From the NCBI GenBank assembly GCA_002742885.1, contig PDOO01000025.1, positions 1 through 64,000 of the forward strand: a DNA stretch of 64,000 nt. Reading direction: 5' to 3'. This stretch comes from Candidatus Cloacimonadota bacterium. Lineage in GTDB: Bacteria > Cloacimonadota > Cloacimonadia > Cloacimonadales > GCA-2742885. Positions within the stretch are counted from its first letter, which is position 1, and each line of letters begins with the position of its first letter. The notes under the pieces were generated by a model. That model had not been told where the DNA came from, ran no database searches, and saw only the letters and a program-made list of their open reading frames with translations. A program made the translations under genes and the position numbers. Positions 16,901 through 24,036 of the stretch are shown piece by piece.

Positions 16901-18479
16901 AAAAGTCGAGCGAGAATTCCTTGAAGTATCTTACAACAGCATATTTAAAGTTAATAACTTAACCAAAATCAAGCAACATTACGTCAAAAGGATTAAAGCT
17001 TTGAATAACCAACCGGATAAATACGGTAAAATGTTATTGGAACTTATTAAAGAAGGAAATAAATTCGAAATAACAACCGAACAAATAACCCGAGCTTTAT
17101 TTTTGAGGGCGGAATGTTATAAATACACAGCGGAAGCTTTAACGGCTCAAGCTCAAAAATTTGCAGAAATTTCAACCGAAATTAAACAAGTGGAAAAAAT
17201 CAGTATTATCAAAGCCAAAAACCTGAAAAAGCAATGTCTTAATATGGCTGCCCAAAAAAAGAAACAACTTGATAAAGCTTGGTTACAAGGTATTGCAACT
17301 ATCTATAAAAAGTTCATGAAAGATAAAGATTACGAAGATGAGTGGACTTTAGCGGCTAAAAATATATTGATAGAAAAAGGGATATTGAAAGATGAAATTT
17401 CACTAACATACGATTATTACGGCAAAATATTTATCAATAACCAAAAACCGAATCAATCCCTGAGCAAAACATTAAAAACTGATTCTTTATGGAGCAATCT
17501 GCCGACAAGAGAAACATTATCCGACAATAATTCTCTAAAAATAAAAGAAATTGATACAGACTATATAAGTTTTGTAAACATAAAAATAATACCGGAAACC
17601 ATTCCGTATAAAATAGAGGTTGATTATTATGCCAAAGAAGAAAAAAACTTCTTATTTAACGGAATGCCGGCAGATCGACAAGTCAGCGTCAAAGAGAACT
17701 TAACCATTGATTCTCTTTCTTTAACTCACTATAAATTCAGTTTAATTAAAGATTTCCTGCCGGAAAATGATTTGAGTTTCATCTTCAGAAGAGATACAAC
17801 AACTGTCGAAAAAGATTTATTTGATTGCAACATTTCAATAGTTTATATCAGAGAGAAATTAGAAGAGCACAGAGTGACCAGGAAAATGCATCTTAATACA
17901 GACAAAAGCTGGATGGTTAAGTTAAACGAAGAAATAAACCCTGATACAATAATTGAAATTGATTCATCTTGGACACTTGCCGATACTGCAGATTTTTCAG
18001 TCTTTAAATCTTCTTTTATCGGAATGGAAAACTCTCCTGCTGAAGTTATTTGGCACTCGCAAGAAGATACAAGTTCAGTTGATACAATCTGGTTGATTAA
18101 AAATATTTATATCCCGGAGAAATTTGTTTCCGGAGAAATGAAATTTATAGGTCAAAAAGAATTATCAGCTTGGATTAACGGAACGCCTATTATCGAGAAT
18201 TATAAGACGGAGTATGATGCGACGCTTATAAAATGGTTACCGAAAGTAATAAAACCGAATCCTTCTCTGTTTAGAAAAGGAGAGAATCAGATTCTTTTCA
18301 AAGTTAAAGACGACAGAGTTTACGGCGGTTTCATTATGGAATTTGATTATACGGAAAAGAAAAAGCAGGAAAATCAAGAAATTAATAAAAGCGTTCAGGA
18401 TAATCAGAACAGCGCAATAAAAAATCAAAATGAAGAAAATGACAAAGAAGAAGAAAAATCAAACTCGGGAAATGAATAG
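13938..18479 (+). CDS. Giant exported TPR protein, 1513 residues
   Basis: The ATG directly follows the previous stop. A signal peptide (about 1-20) precedes about 1050 residues of helical TPR-type repeats. Examples are LPKLYYSLAELTSDI, YRSATLYWLGNIYFKLA, GLYMRGWTFYALKDYDGAIN and VKITYKRAEIYFKYADYD. A low-complexity acidic/lysine insert sits near 815-850 (KEEQETKENSDKKELAEEEN). From about 1150 the composition changes to beta-rich, with Trp- and Ile-rich strands and a jelly-roll-like stretch ending WINGTPIIENYK. This suggests a C-terminal globular sandwich domain. The final 40 residues are a disordered K/E/N/Q tail. The protein is likely a periplasmic scaffold of the same complex as its neighbours. 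Large TPR proteins (AgmK/GltI) accompany TolQR-type motors in Myxococcus gliding, and the similarity here is architectural only. Confidence 0.75.
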   Translation: MQRKYSVIILFVLLFFTALKAELTQEELKRTYSENRKFNISIAEEIKKFIKENPDSEELPKLYYSLAELTSDIYAQEIMSNYKYNFEIANLYKKAISLNPNYETADVAYYNIGYYTFQGFKVKRDQGRNAQFDKGNYFMASDWPDSLRLMKKAVNEAIESLEKVSSDYPESDYRSATLYWLGNIYFKLAIDAPGDKETLYKKAIQYFTDLTKEKAYSERINGLYMRGWTFYALKDYDGAINDFSQILKELEQSSNKELKNQFETETIEMTAQGLVGKDDIEYEKYSKAAAAALETFSALVDENYGKQIINETINLKLQLNAPMQALDLYNAYLKLYPISIEAPSYNDSIISILKRSKGRTRNNKDVRKLIRKEYMRIADTYRPDSLWYQTFKDENIESQLKLIREAYEKYASVSLYNDFVKTGNEDLLRELTQLLKDYEKFKEFYDDNGKAWLENQENILVNAFINSAQKNKSVPLWFNALQEIAEYNEKYPNNKNYFNNEFNAFLCTENIYELVREDIEAINSGDSLRKPAMSEQEADSLYLTAADRYEKILTDETYTAKNKKDDLVKITYKRAEIYFKYADYDSSYQLFENLLALTPGENIQKVALTKLAEISKIRKNYLVAEDFYRRAGEFANTREKNLYKTNAMAMIKANADSLEIAGSNHLAAEEYLRLAKEYTDQEKIIPLKVKAVNNYKNRSEYDKAIEQILEIAQMKPQKTDKLGLYRQAWDIADSLMTEYKKGEELRKEFISLYPASNEAFKIRSQIIKSYDGGIFDDKDKAAEMYLQLHKDVREKKIDNGDFPEEQIYLLALNIYLNQEKEEQETKENSDKKELAEEENQTKDSKENLTVPMMLEFEKMYPKHEKSLAFLKKVALGYKKKNNTAKYKKMAAYIYKKHPELDLVSTIAIEELAEIYAEADTLYETKDYIGMREKIKEYKALEASYVAEKINKEKIHNNVVYENFDIWEENIKYEKDKVAYMEKYNSTLEKVEREFLEVSYNSIFKVNNLTKIKQHYVKRIKALNNQPDKYGKMLLELIKEGNKFEITTEQITRALFLRAECYKYTAEALTAQAQKFAEISTEIKQVEKISIIKAKNLKKQCLNMAAQKKKQLDKAWLQGIATIYKKFMKDKDYEDEWTLAAKNILIEKGILKDEISLTYDYYGKIFINNQKPNQSLSKTLKTDSLWSNLPTRETLSDNNSLKIKEIDTDYISFVNIKIIPETIPYKIEVDYYAKEEKNFLFNGMPADRQVSVKENLTIDSLSLTHYKFSLIKDFLPENDLSFIFRRDTTTVEKDLFDCNISIVYIREKLEEHRVTRKMHLNTDKSWMVKLNEEINPDTIIEIDSSWTLADTADFSVFKSSFIGMENSPAEVIWHSQEDTSSVDTIWLIKNIYIPEKFVSGEMKFIGQKELSAWINGTPIIENYKTEYDATLIKWLPKVIKPNPSLFRKGENQILFKVKDDRVYGGFIMEFDYTEKKKQENQEINKSVQDNQNSAIKNQNEENDKEEEKSNSGNE

Positions 18480-18527
18480 ATAAAAAACTCCCGAAGAAGA
18501 CAATGAAAAAGAAGCAGAGGCAAAAAA

Positions 18528-18818
18528 ATGAGAACTAAAATCTTACTTTTCATAATAATCATTATCGTTTTTACAATGCTGGAAGCGGAAAATAAGAAAA
18601 AATCAATCAAAAGCAATAAGAAAAAAGCAAAAAAATATATTGAGTTTGTAGATAAAGACGAAGGCGACGAAGAGCAAGCATCTGTTTTAAAAAAGCCTTC
18701 TGAAATTCAAACTGCCATAAGCAGAAAAAATAAATTTTCAGCTTATCAATACAGTCAAAACAAAAGAGCGAAAATAATAAAAACAAATCGCTTATTGTAT
18801 AAAAAAATGGAGGATTAA
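18528..18818 (+). CDS. Small basic exported protein of the motor operon
   Basis: A 96-residue protein with a hydrophobic N-terminus (about residues 4-18, IIIIIVFT core). A highly lysine-rich segment (about 22-40) follows, then an acidic patch (KDEGDEEQ) and a basic tail. It has a plausible ribosome-binding site (AGAGG, 8 bases upstream) and lies in the operon between the giant TPR gene and the TolQ-like gene, with a 4-base gap to the latter. It has no recognised family. The N-terminus could be a signal peptide or a single membrane anchor. It may link the stator proteins to the periplasmic TPR proteins, but nothing in the sequence proves that. Confidence 0.6.
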   Translation: MRTKILLFIIIIIVFTMLEAENKKKSIKSNKKKAKKYIEFVDKDEGDEEQASVLKKPSEIQTAISRKNKFSAYQYSQNKRAKIIKTNRLLYKKMED

Positions 18819-18822
18819 GATT

Positions 18823-19572
18823 ATGATTTCTTTAAAAAAATGGCTTTCTGTAAGTGTAAGTTTAGCAACAGGATCAATATTATTTGCAGAAGAGGCTGCT
18901 TCCTATTCCGGAAAAGTAAGCATTGTAAAAATGTATAATGAAGGCGGTGAATTTATGCCCATCATTGCCGGATTGGGAGTTATCGTTATTCTTATGGCAA
19001 TAGTTAAAACTTTCAGACTTTCCATAAAAGAAAAGTTTGATGCCAAAAACTTTTATTTAAAACTTAAAGGGTACATCAAAAACCAACAATATGACGAAGT
19101 TCAAAAAATATGCTCTAATTTTAAAGACAAGACTTTGGGATTTATTTTCTGGAACGGCTTTATTACTTTTAATGATGCCAGAAAATCAGGAATCAAAGGC
19201 AAAGAATTAAAAGAAGTTTTGGAAAATGCTTTTGAAGAAGCAGCTATGCAAAAAATTCCTGAAATCGAAGCAGGTCTTTTCTGGTTTGACGTTTTCGGGC
19301 AAGTCGCAACTCTTATGGGACTTCTGGGAACAATTTTCGGTTTGGTTCAGTCTTTCGATGCTTTGGGTAATGCGCCCGAATCAGAAAAATCAAAACTTTT
19401 GACAAGCGGTATTTCAACAGCTATGGGTACTACAGCTTTCGGTCTCGTAGTTGCGATACCTACGATGTTTATTAAAGGCGGATTACAGGTAAAAGCTAAA
19501 AAAATCGTTAATCAAGTTGACGAATACAGCGTTAAGATGATTAATCAGGTATCTAATTCATTGGGAGAATAA
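18823..19572 (+). CDS. MotA/TolQ/ExbB-family stator protein
   Basis: A 249-residue inner-membrane protein of the MotA/TolQ/ExbB proton-channel family (PF01618). There is an extra N-terminal hydrophobic segment (about 5-22), then the first core helix (about 45-62, FMPIIAGLGVIVILMAIVK). A cytoplasmic helical domain of about 100 residues follows. The two conserved channel helices come next: ATLMGLLGTIFGLVQSF, then GISTAMGTTAFGLVVAIPTM. The conserved Thr/Ser residues of these helices are present. It would form a pentameric stator around a TolR/ExbD dimer and use proton flow to do mechanical work across the envelope. It is directly followed by two TolR/ExbD-like genes (3 and 8 bases away). No TolA, TolB or Pal is nearby, so this is not a classical Tol-Pal cluster. 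Confidence 0.9.
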   Translation: MISLKKWLSVSVSLATGSILFAEEAASYSGKVSIVKMYNEGGEFMPIIAGLGVIVILMAIVKTFRLSIKEKFDAKNFYLKLKGYIKNQQYDEVQKICSNFKDKTLGFIFWNGFITFNDARKSGIKGKELKEVLENAFEEAAMQKIPEIEAGLFWFDVFGQVATLMGLLGTIFGLVQSFDALGNAPESEKSKLLTSGISTAMGTTAFGLVVAIPTMFIKGGLQVKAKKIVNQVDEYSVKMINQVSNSLGE

Positions 19573-19575
19573 ATT

Positions 19576-20109
19576 ATGGCTCGTGTTGCACCCTCGCAAA
19601 AAAGGAGAGGGAATTTTAGCGAATCCAAAGAGCTTAATTTGATTCCTATTATGAACCTCTTTATAGTGGTTTTACCCATGCTTTTAACAATTTATGTCTC
19701 AGTAAAGATGACTATGTTGGAAATAGCATTATCAGCCGGAGGCGCTTCCGCTTCCAATGAAAAAATAACGGAAAAACCGCCGAAAAAAATAACATTGGGT
19801 TTATTTGAAAGCGGATTTGAAATAAAAGTAGGAGAAGACTCAAAAAAGAAAAAAGCTCCCGTTATTAAAATACCGGCTAAAGATATGTCTCAAACGACAG
19901 CAAATCTTCATTATGATTTCATAAAACTTGACGAAGAGCTTGAAAAGTTAAAAAAAGAACACAAAAATCAATCGACAATATCAGTAATACCTTCAGATAA
20001 TCTGAAGTTTGAAGCTTTGACAACAGCCATTGACGTATGTAAAATGAATAATTTTACAGACATTAATTATACGCCGATGCAGAAAAAATACTTTGGGCGT
20101 ACCAGGTAG
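19576..20109 (+). CDS. TolR/ExbD-like protein lacking the channel aspartate
   Basis: A 177-residue protein with the TolR/ExbD layout: short basic cytoplasmic N-terminus, one membrane helix (about 23-44), then a periplasmic alpha/beta domain. The segment ELNLIPIMNLFIVVLPML aligns with the family motif NxxPLxDVLLVLLIxF, but the invariant proton-carrying aspartate is replaced by asparagine (codon AAC in IMNLF). The periplasmic domain is preceded by a lysine/proline linker (EKPPKKITLG). It lies between the TolQ-like gene and a second TolR-like gene that keeps the aspartate, so the stator may contain one active and one inactive TolR subunit. Myxococcus also pairs two TolR homologues (AglQ, AglS) with one TolQ homologue (AglR). 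Confidence 0.85.
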   Translation: MARVAPSQKRRGNFSESKELNLIPIMNLFIVVLPMLLTIYVSVKMTMLEIALSAGGASASNEKITEKPPKKITLGLFESGFEIKVGEDSKKKKAPVIKIPAKDMSQTTANLHYDFIKLDEELEKLKKEHKNQSTISVIPSDNLKFEALTTAIDVCKMNNFTDINYTPMQKKYFGRTR

Positions 20110-20117
20110 GAGTGGTT

Positions 20118-20612
20118 ATGGTAAGAAAAAGCAGAATTACTCCGCAAAATAAAGAACTGAATATCACATCATTGATTGATATTTTAACGATATTACTTGT
20201 TTTCATGATTAAAAATGTTTCTATGGATGCTCAAAAATTGATTATTCCTGAAGGAATGGATATTCCTAAAACTTACACAAAAGAACAAGTACTTGAAAAA
20301 GGTAATGTTGTTCTTGTAAAATTATATGAAAACCAAATATTGGTAGGAAGCGACAGTCAATTTGCGGGAACTCCAGAAGACTTCATAAAAAGAGAGAAGA
20401 CAAGAAAAGTACTGCTTAAATTATTGGAATCGGAAGCTGATGTTATTAAAGCAAACAATTCAGAAGCCATCCCTTGTCTTATGATACAAGCAGACAAAAA
20501 TGTAAAATGCAAGTACCTTACACAGCTTATTTTGGCAGGTGCAAAGGCTTCTTTTTCGAATATTTATCTATCTTCAACAGAAGCCGGCAAGGCTGAAGTG
20601 TTGGGAATTTAA
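20118..20612 (+). CDS. TolR/ExbD-like protein with intact channel aspartate
   Basis: A 164-residue TolR/ExbD-family protein. ATG 20118 is preferred over the in-frame GTG at 20112, because TAGGAG ends 5 bases before it. The membrane helix reads LNITSLIDILTILLVFMI, with the conserved aspartate at the expected place, so proton translocation is plausible. The periplasmic part (about 45-164) contains an ExbD-like beta-alpha-beta pattern ending with IQADKNVKCKYLTQLIL, where ExbD/TolR proteins usually have a DxxxxYxxVxxVM-type helix. A proline-poor linker follows the membrane helix. With the two preceding genes it forms a TolQ-TolR-TolR stator set, and it lies 12 bases upstream of the AgmX-like gene. 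Confidence 0.88.
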   Translation: MVRKSRITPQNKELNITSLIDILTILLVFMIKNVSMDAQKLIIPEGMDIPKTYTKEQVLEKGNVVLVKLYENQILVGSDSQFAGTPEDFIKREKTRKVLLKLLESEADVIKANNSEAIPCLMIQADKNVKCKYLTQLILAGAKASFSNIYLSSTEAGKAEVLGI

Positions 20613-20624
20613 AAGGGGGATTTA

Positions 20625-22079
20625 ATGGCAAATAAATTATTGGATATGACCCTCTTTTATAAAGGGAAAAGGCTAAACTTTGCCAGAGAAGGTCGTGAAA
20701 TTAAATCTAAATTTATTATCGGATCAAATATTAATTTGTTTTGGGAAATTTTAGATTCAAAATTCCCCGATAAATTTGAATTTCTCACCAAAAAAGGCAA
20801 CAGATATATAATAAATCTTCATTCTTCAATGTCATTTGAAGTTGAAGAAAACAATCTTGTATTATCGCCGGAAGAATTAAAAATGAAAAAAATTCTTTCC
20901 GGTAATTCTATAATTTTAAACGAAAAGATATCCGGAACGGTCAGTTTTTCGGAACACTACAAAATTTCCTTCCGCTATAAAAAACCTTATTTGCGACCTA
21001 TTTCGGCAGCCGATAAAGAACTTATCAGAAAATACAAAAGAAGGCAAGAATATCGTAAAGGAGCCGTAGGAGAGTTTATATTTATTTTCGGCGGTTTAAC
21101 GACGTTCATGATAATTTTATTTTACCTGATGTCTCAATACGAACCGCCTGTCGAAGAAAATATTTTGCAACAGAAAATTGCAAGAGCGAAAGAATCGGTT
21201 CAAAAAATTCAGTTTGAAGAGCAAAAAGAGACTCCCGAGAAGAAAAAAGAACAAAAGATAAATACAGCCAATATTACCCAAAAAAAACCTGAATCCCAAA
21301 AAGAACTGAAAAAAATAGTTAAAGAAGCCAATAAACAGGCAGAGAAAAGAATTCAGGATATTATCGGTGATTTGGATCTGGGAGATTTCGGAGGAGCGGG
21401 AGACGTTGACCTTAATGCCGATACCGATTTCGGAGCAGAAATATTAGAAGCAAATGTTTCGGCTGAAATTGTTGTATCGGGATCTCGCGGAGGTAAAAAA
21501 AGAAAAGTTAATAAAGCGGCTGTTGCCGATTTTAACACTTCAGCGGTTAAATCCTCAGGTGACTTATTGGAAGATACCGGCAGTTTAAGCAATCTTGTCG
21601 GAGATGCCGATCTCGGCGATATAGGAGATCTGGGATTAGGCGAGATGGATTTATCTGATCTCGGAGGAGTAGAAGATATTAAAACCAAAGAGATAAGCGG
21701 AAGCGTTGAATTTGCCAAGGTAAAAGCAAGTTACGCTGCCCTTGCAATGGTTTCCGAAGAAGAAATAGATCTTACATCCATGAGTCAAGAAGATCAAAAT
21801 CAGTTTGCTTCCATAAAAAATCAGGTAGCTACTTACAGATCCCGTTTAGTCAGTCTTTACAGTCAAGAATCTCTGATTGTAGATATGGGCGGTTATTTAA
21901 ATATTACTCTTTACATATCAGGAAGCGGTAAAGTGGAAGGAGTTGATATTGAAAGAGTTTCGGGTTCCAATTTTACCGATGATTTTATAAATAAGTGTCG
22001 TAAGCTTATTATGAAATGGAAGTTCGGGGTAAAAAAAGCCTCAAAATATCAATTCAGACAAAAACTTCAAAATATATAA
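20625..22079 (+). CDS. AgmX/TonB-like trans-envelope protein
   Basis: A 484-residue protein of unusual layout. A cytoplasmic, beta-rich N-terminal domain (1-120, possibly FHA-like) is followed by a basic stretch (KYKRRQEYRK) and one membrane helix (about 146-167). A long periplasmic linker rich in Lys, Glu and Gln (170-245) comes next, then an Asp/Gly-rich segment (DLDLGDFGGAGDVDLNADTD, repeated again near 325-350). The last 90 residues resemble the AgmX/PglI C-terminal domain, which is TonB_C-like. Conserved elements include GGYLNITLYISGSGKVEGVD and a terminal Cys-Arg-Lys helix ending WKFG. Such proteins transmit force from TolQR-type stators to outer-membrane partners, as TonB or GltG/GltJ do. 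Its ribosome-binding site is AAAGGGGG. It is the last gene of the operon, and a strong terminator starts 7 bases after the stop. Confidence 0.75.
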   Translation: MANKLLDMTLFYKGKRLNFAREGREIKSKFIIGSNINLFWEILDSKFPDKFEFLTKKGNRYIINLHSSMSFEVEENNLVLSPEELKMKKILSGNSIILNEKISGTVSFSEHYKISFRYKKPYLRPISAADKELIRKYKRRQEYRKGAVGEFIFIFGGLTTFMIILFYLMSQYEPPVEENILQQKIARAKESVQKIQFEEQKETPEKKKEQKINTANITQKKPESQKELKKIVKEANKQAEKRIQDIIGDLDLGDFGGAGDVDLNADTDFGAEILEANVSAEIVVSGSRGGKKRKVNKAAVADFNTSAVKSSGDLLEDTGSLSNLVGDADLGDIGDLGLGEMDLSDLGGVEDIKTKEISGSVEFAKVKASYAALAMVSEEEIDLTSMSQEDQNQFASIKNQVATYRSRLVSLYSQESLIVDMGGYLNITLYISGSGKVEGVDIERVSGSNFTDDFINKCRKLIMKWKFGVKKASKYQFRQKLQNI

Positions 22080-22085
22080 AGCAAC

Positions 22086-22109
22086 AAGCCCCTTCGGGGG
22101 CTTTTTTTT
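22086..22109 (+). terminator. Rho-independent terminator of the motor operon
   Basis: A 7-bp GC-rich stem (AAGCCCC with GGGGCTT) around a short loop is followed by eight T. It begins 7 bases after the stop of the AgmX-like gene. Confidence 0.9.
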
Positions 22110-22148
22110 GATTCAGAAAAATTAACCTGTATGCAAACAAGAGATAAA

Positions 22149-24032
22149 ATGGCAGAGAATACGGTTTCAATAGAAAAAATAAGTAAAAAATACGGTGAAA
22201 AAACAATTATAGAATCAGTATCATTCGGGCTGAAAGAAAACGAAAAAATAGGATTAGTCGCCATAAACGGTTGCGGCAAAACAACCTTGCTTAAAATGAT
22301 TGCAGGCGAAGAATATCCCGATACAGGTAAAATAACTTTCAGAAAAAACTTAAAAACGGGTTATTTGCCCCAAAAGCCGAAACTTAATCCGGAAAACACA
22401 GTTTGGGAAGAGATATTTGAAAGCAAAGACGAAAAATTTCTTTTACTGAAAGAATACGGACGTATATTATTTCAATCGGAACACGAACAATCCGCTGAAC
22501 TTTTTGACAAGCAACAAACAATTTATGACAAAATAGAGCATTCCGGAGCCTGGGAAATTGAAACAAAAGCAAGAAAATATCTCAGCCTTTTAGGTCTAAA
22601 AGACCCAAACAAAATAATCGGAAATTTATCCGGGGGCGAACAGCGCCGAGTTGACATTGCCAGAGTTTTAATGTCGGATCCCGATGTTATCCTTCTGGAC
22701 GAACCGACCAATCATCTTGATATAGACAGCATAGAATGGCTTCAAGATTTTTTAAGAGACAGCAAATCAACCTTGCTTTTCGTAACTCACGATCGTTATT
22801 TTTTGGACGAAGTTTGCACAGGAATCATGGCAATTGATGAGGGGAAAGTTAAATTTTATAACGGAAATTATTCCTATTATCTGGAAAAAAAGGCAATGGA
22901 ACTCATCGATTTGCAAAGAAAAGAAACACGCCGTCAGTCTCAATTAAAGCGAGAATTAAAATGGCTGAATCGCGGAGCAAGAGCCAGATCTTCAAAACCG
23001 AAGAATCATCTCGACAGAGTGCATGATTTGATGAATAAATCTTATCTTAAACCGGAAAACAAAATGAAAATATCATTTCAAACTGTCCGACAGGGAAAAA
23101 CTGTTTTGGAAGTTCACAATATTACAAAAAAATACGACAAGAATTTATTCAGTAACTTTTCTCACTTCTTTACTAAAGGAGAAAAAGTCGGAATTATAGG
23201 CGATAACGGTTCAGGCAAGACAACATTTCTAAAAATACTGACAGGAACCGAAAAACCTGATTCAGGATTCGTAAAAACAGGATTAAACACGAGATTTTCA
23301 TATTTCAGACAGGAAGATGAAATTTACGCTGCCGATATTTCAGTTACGGATTATATAAACGAATATGCTCCGAACGTAAAAACGGGAACAGGATCTTTAC
23401 TTTCGGCATCGGAAATTTTAAAACGTTTTCTGTTTAACGGAAAGATGCAGCACAGTAAACTCTCTTCTTTATCGGGAGGCGAAAGAAGAAGATTATTTTT
23501 ATTGAAATCACTTTTATTCGGCGCCAATTTCCTTATCATGGATGAGCCGACCAATGACTTCGACATCAAAACTCTGGAAATATTGGAAGATTATCTCGAT
23601 GATTTCCCGGGTTGCTTGCTGATTGTTTCCCACGACAGATATTTTCTGGACAGAACCGTTGATTCCCTGTTTGTTTTTGAAGAAGGGAAAATAATAAAAT
23701 TTCCGGGAAATTATTCCGATTTCCTGTTGGTAAAGAAATACAAAAAAGAAAAAAAAGAAGAAAAAATCAACAAAAAAGAACTTTACAAAGAACAAAAAAG
23801 CATTAAAATCAAAAAAATATCTTACAAAGATAAATTGGAACTGGAAGCAACGGAAAAGGAAATTGCCGAACTTGAAGAAAAATTGGCGGAACAGGAAAAA
23901 GAATTATCTGAAAATTCCGCAAATTTGGGAAAAGACGATTTTATAAGAATATCCCGGGAAAGCGAAGAAATTGAAAAAAAATTAAACATTAAAATGGAAC
24001 GCTGGGAAGAATTGGAAGCCCTTAACAACTAA
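22149..24032 (+). CDS. uup: ABC-F family ATPase (Uup-like)
   Basis: A soluble protein of 627 residues with two ABC cassettes and no membrane segments. The first cassette has Walker A INGCGKTTLL (about 39-48), signature LSGGEQRR, Walker B VILLDEPTNHLD and switch VTHDRYFLD. The second has DNGSGKTTFL, LSGGERRR and FLIMDEPTNDFD. Between them is the charged two-helix linker of ABC-F proteins. A C-terminal coiled coil (about 540-625) matches Uup, which acts at ribosomes and in DNA metabolism. EttA lacks that extension. ATG 22149 is preferred because AAGAG precedes it, while the in-frame ATG 22131 has no ribosome-binding site. The gene starts 40 bases after the terminator and is followed by the kinase fusion gene after 4 bases. 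Substrate or antibiotic linkage cannot be read from sequence. Confidence 0.88.
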   Translation: MAENTVSIEKISKKYGEKTIIESVSFGLKENEKIGLVAINGCGKTTLLKMIAGEEYPDTGKITFRKNLKTGYLPQKPKLNPENTVWEEIFESKDEKFLLLKEYGRILFQSEHEQSAELFDKQQTIYDKIEHSGAWEIETKARKYLSLLGLKDPNKIIGNLSGGEQRRVDIARVLMSDPDVILLDEPTNHLDIDSIEWLQDFLRDSKSTLLFVTHDRYFLDEVCTGIMAIDEGKVKFYNGNYSYYLEKKAMELIDLQRKETRRQSQLKRELKWLNRGARARSSKPKNHLDRVHDLMNKSYLKPENKMKISFQTVRQGKTVLEVHNITKKYDKNLFSNFSHFFTKGEKVGIIGDNGSGKTTFLKILTGTEKPDSGFVKTGLNTRFSYFRQEDEIYAADISVTDYINEYAPNVKTGTGSLLSASEILKRFLFNGKMQHSKLSSLSGGERRRLFLLKSLLFGANFLIMDEPTNDFDIKTLEILEDYLDDFPGCLLIVSHDRYFLDRTVDSLFVFEEGKIIKFPGNYSDFLLVKKYKKEKKEEKINKKELYKEQKSIKIKKISYKDKLELEATEKEIAELEEKLAEQEKELSENSANLGKDDFIRISRESEEIEKKLNIKMERWEELEALNN

Positions 24033-24036
24033 GTTT

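Noticed and set aside
22131-22148. Upstream ATG of the ABC-F gene
   Set aside because: No ribosome-binding site precedes it, while ATG 22149 has AAGAG at suitable distance. The six extra residues carry no family similarity.
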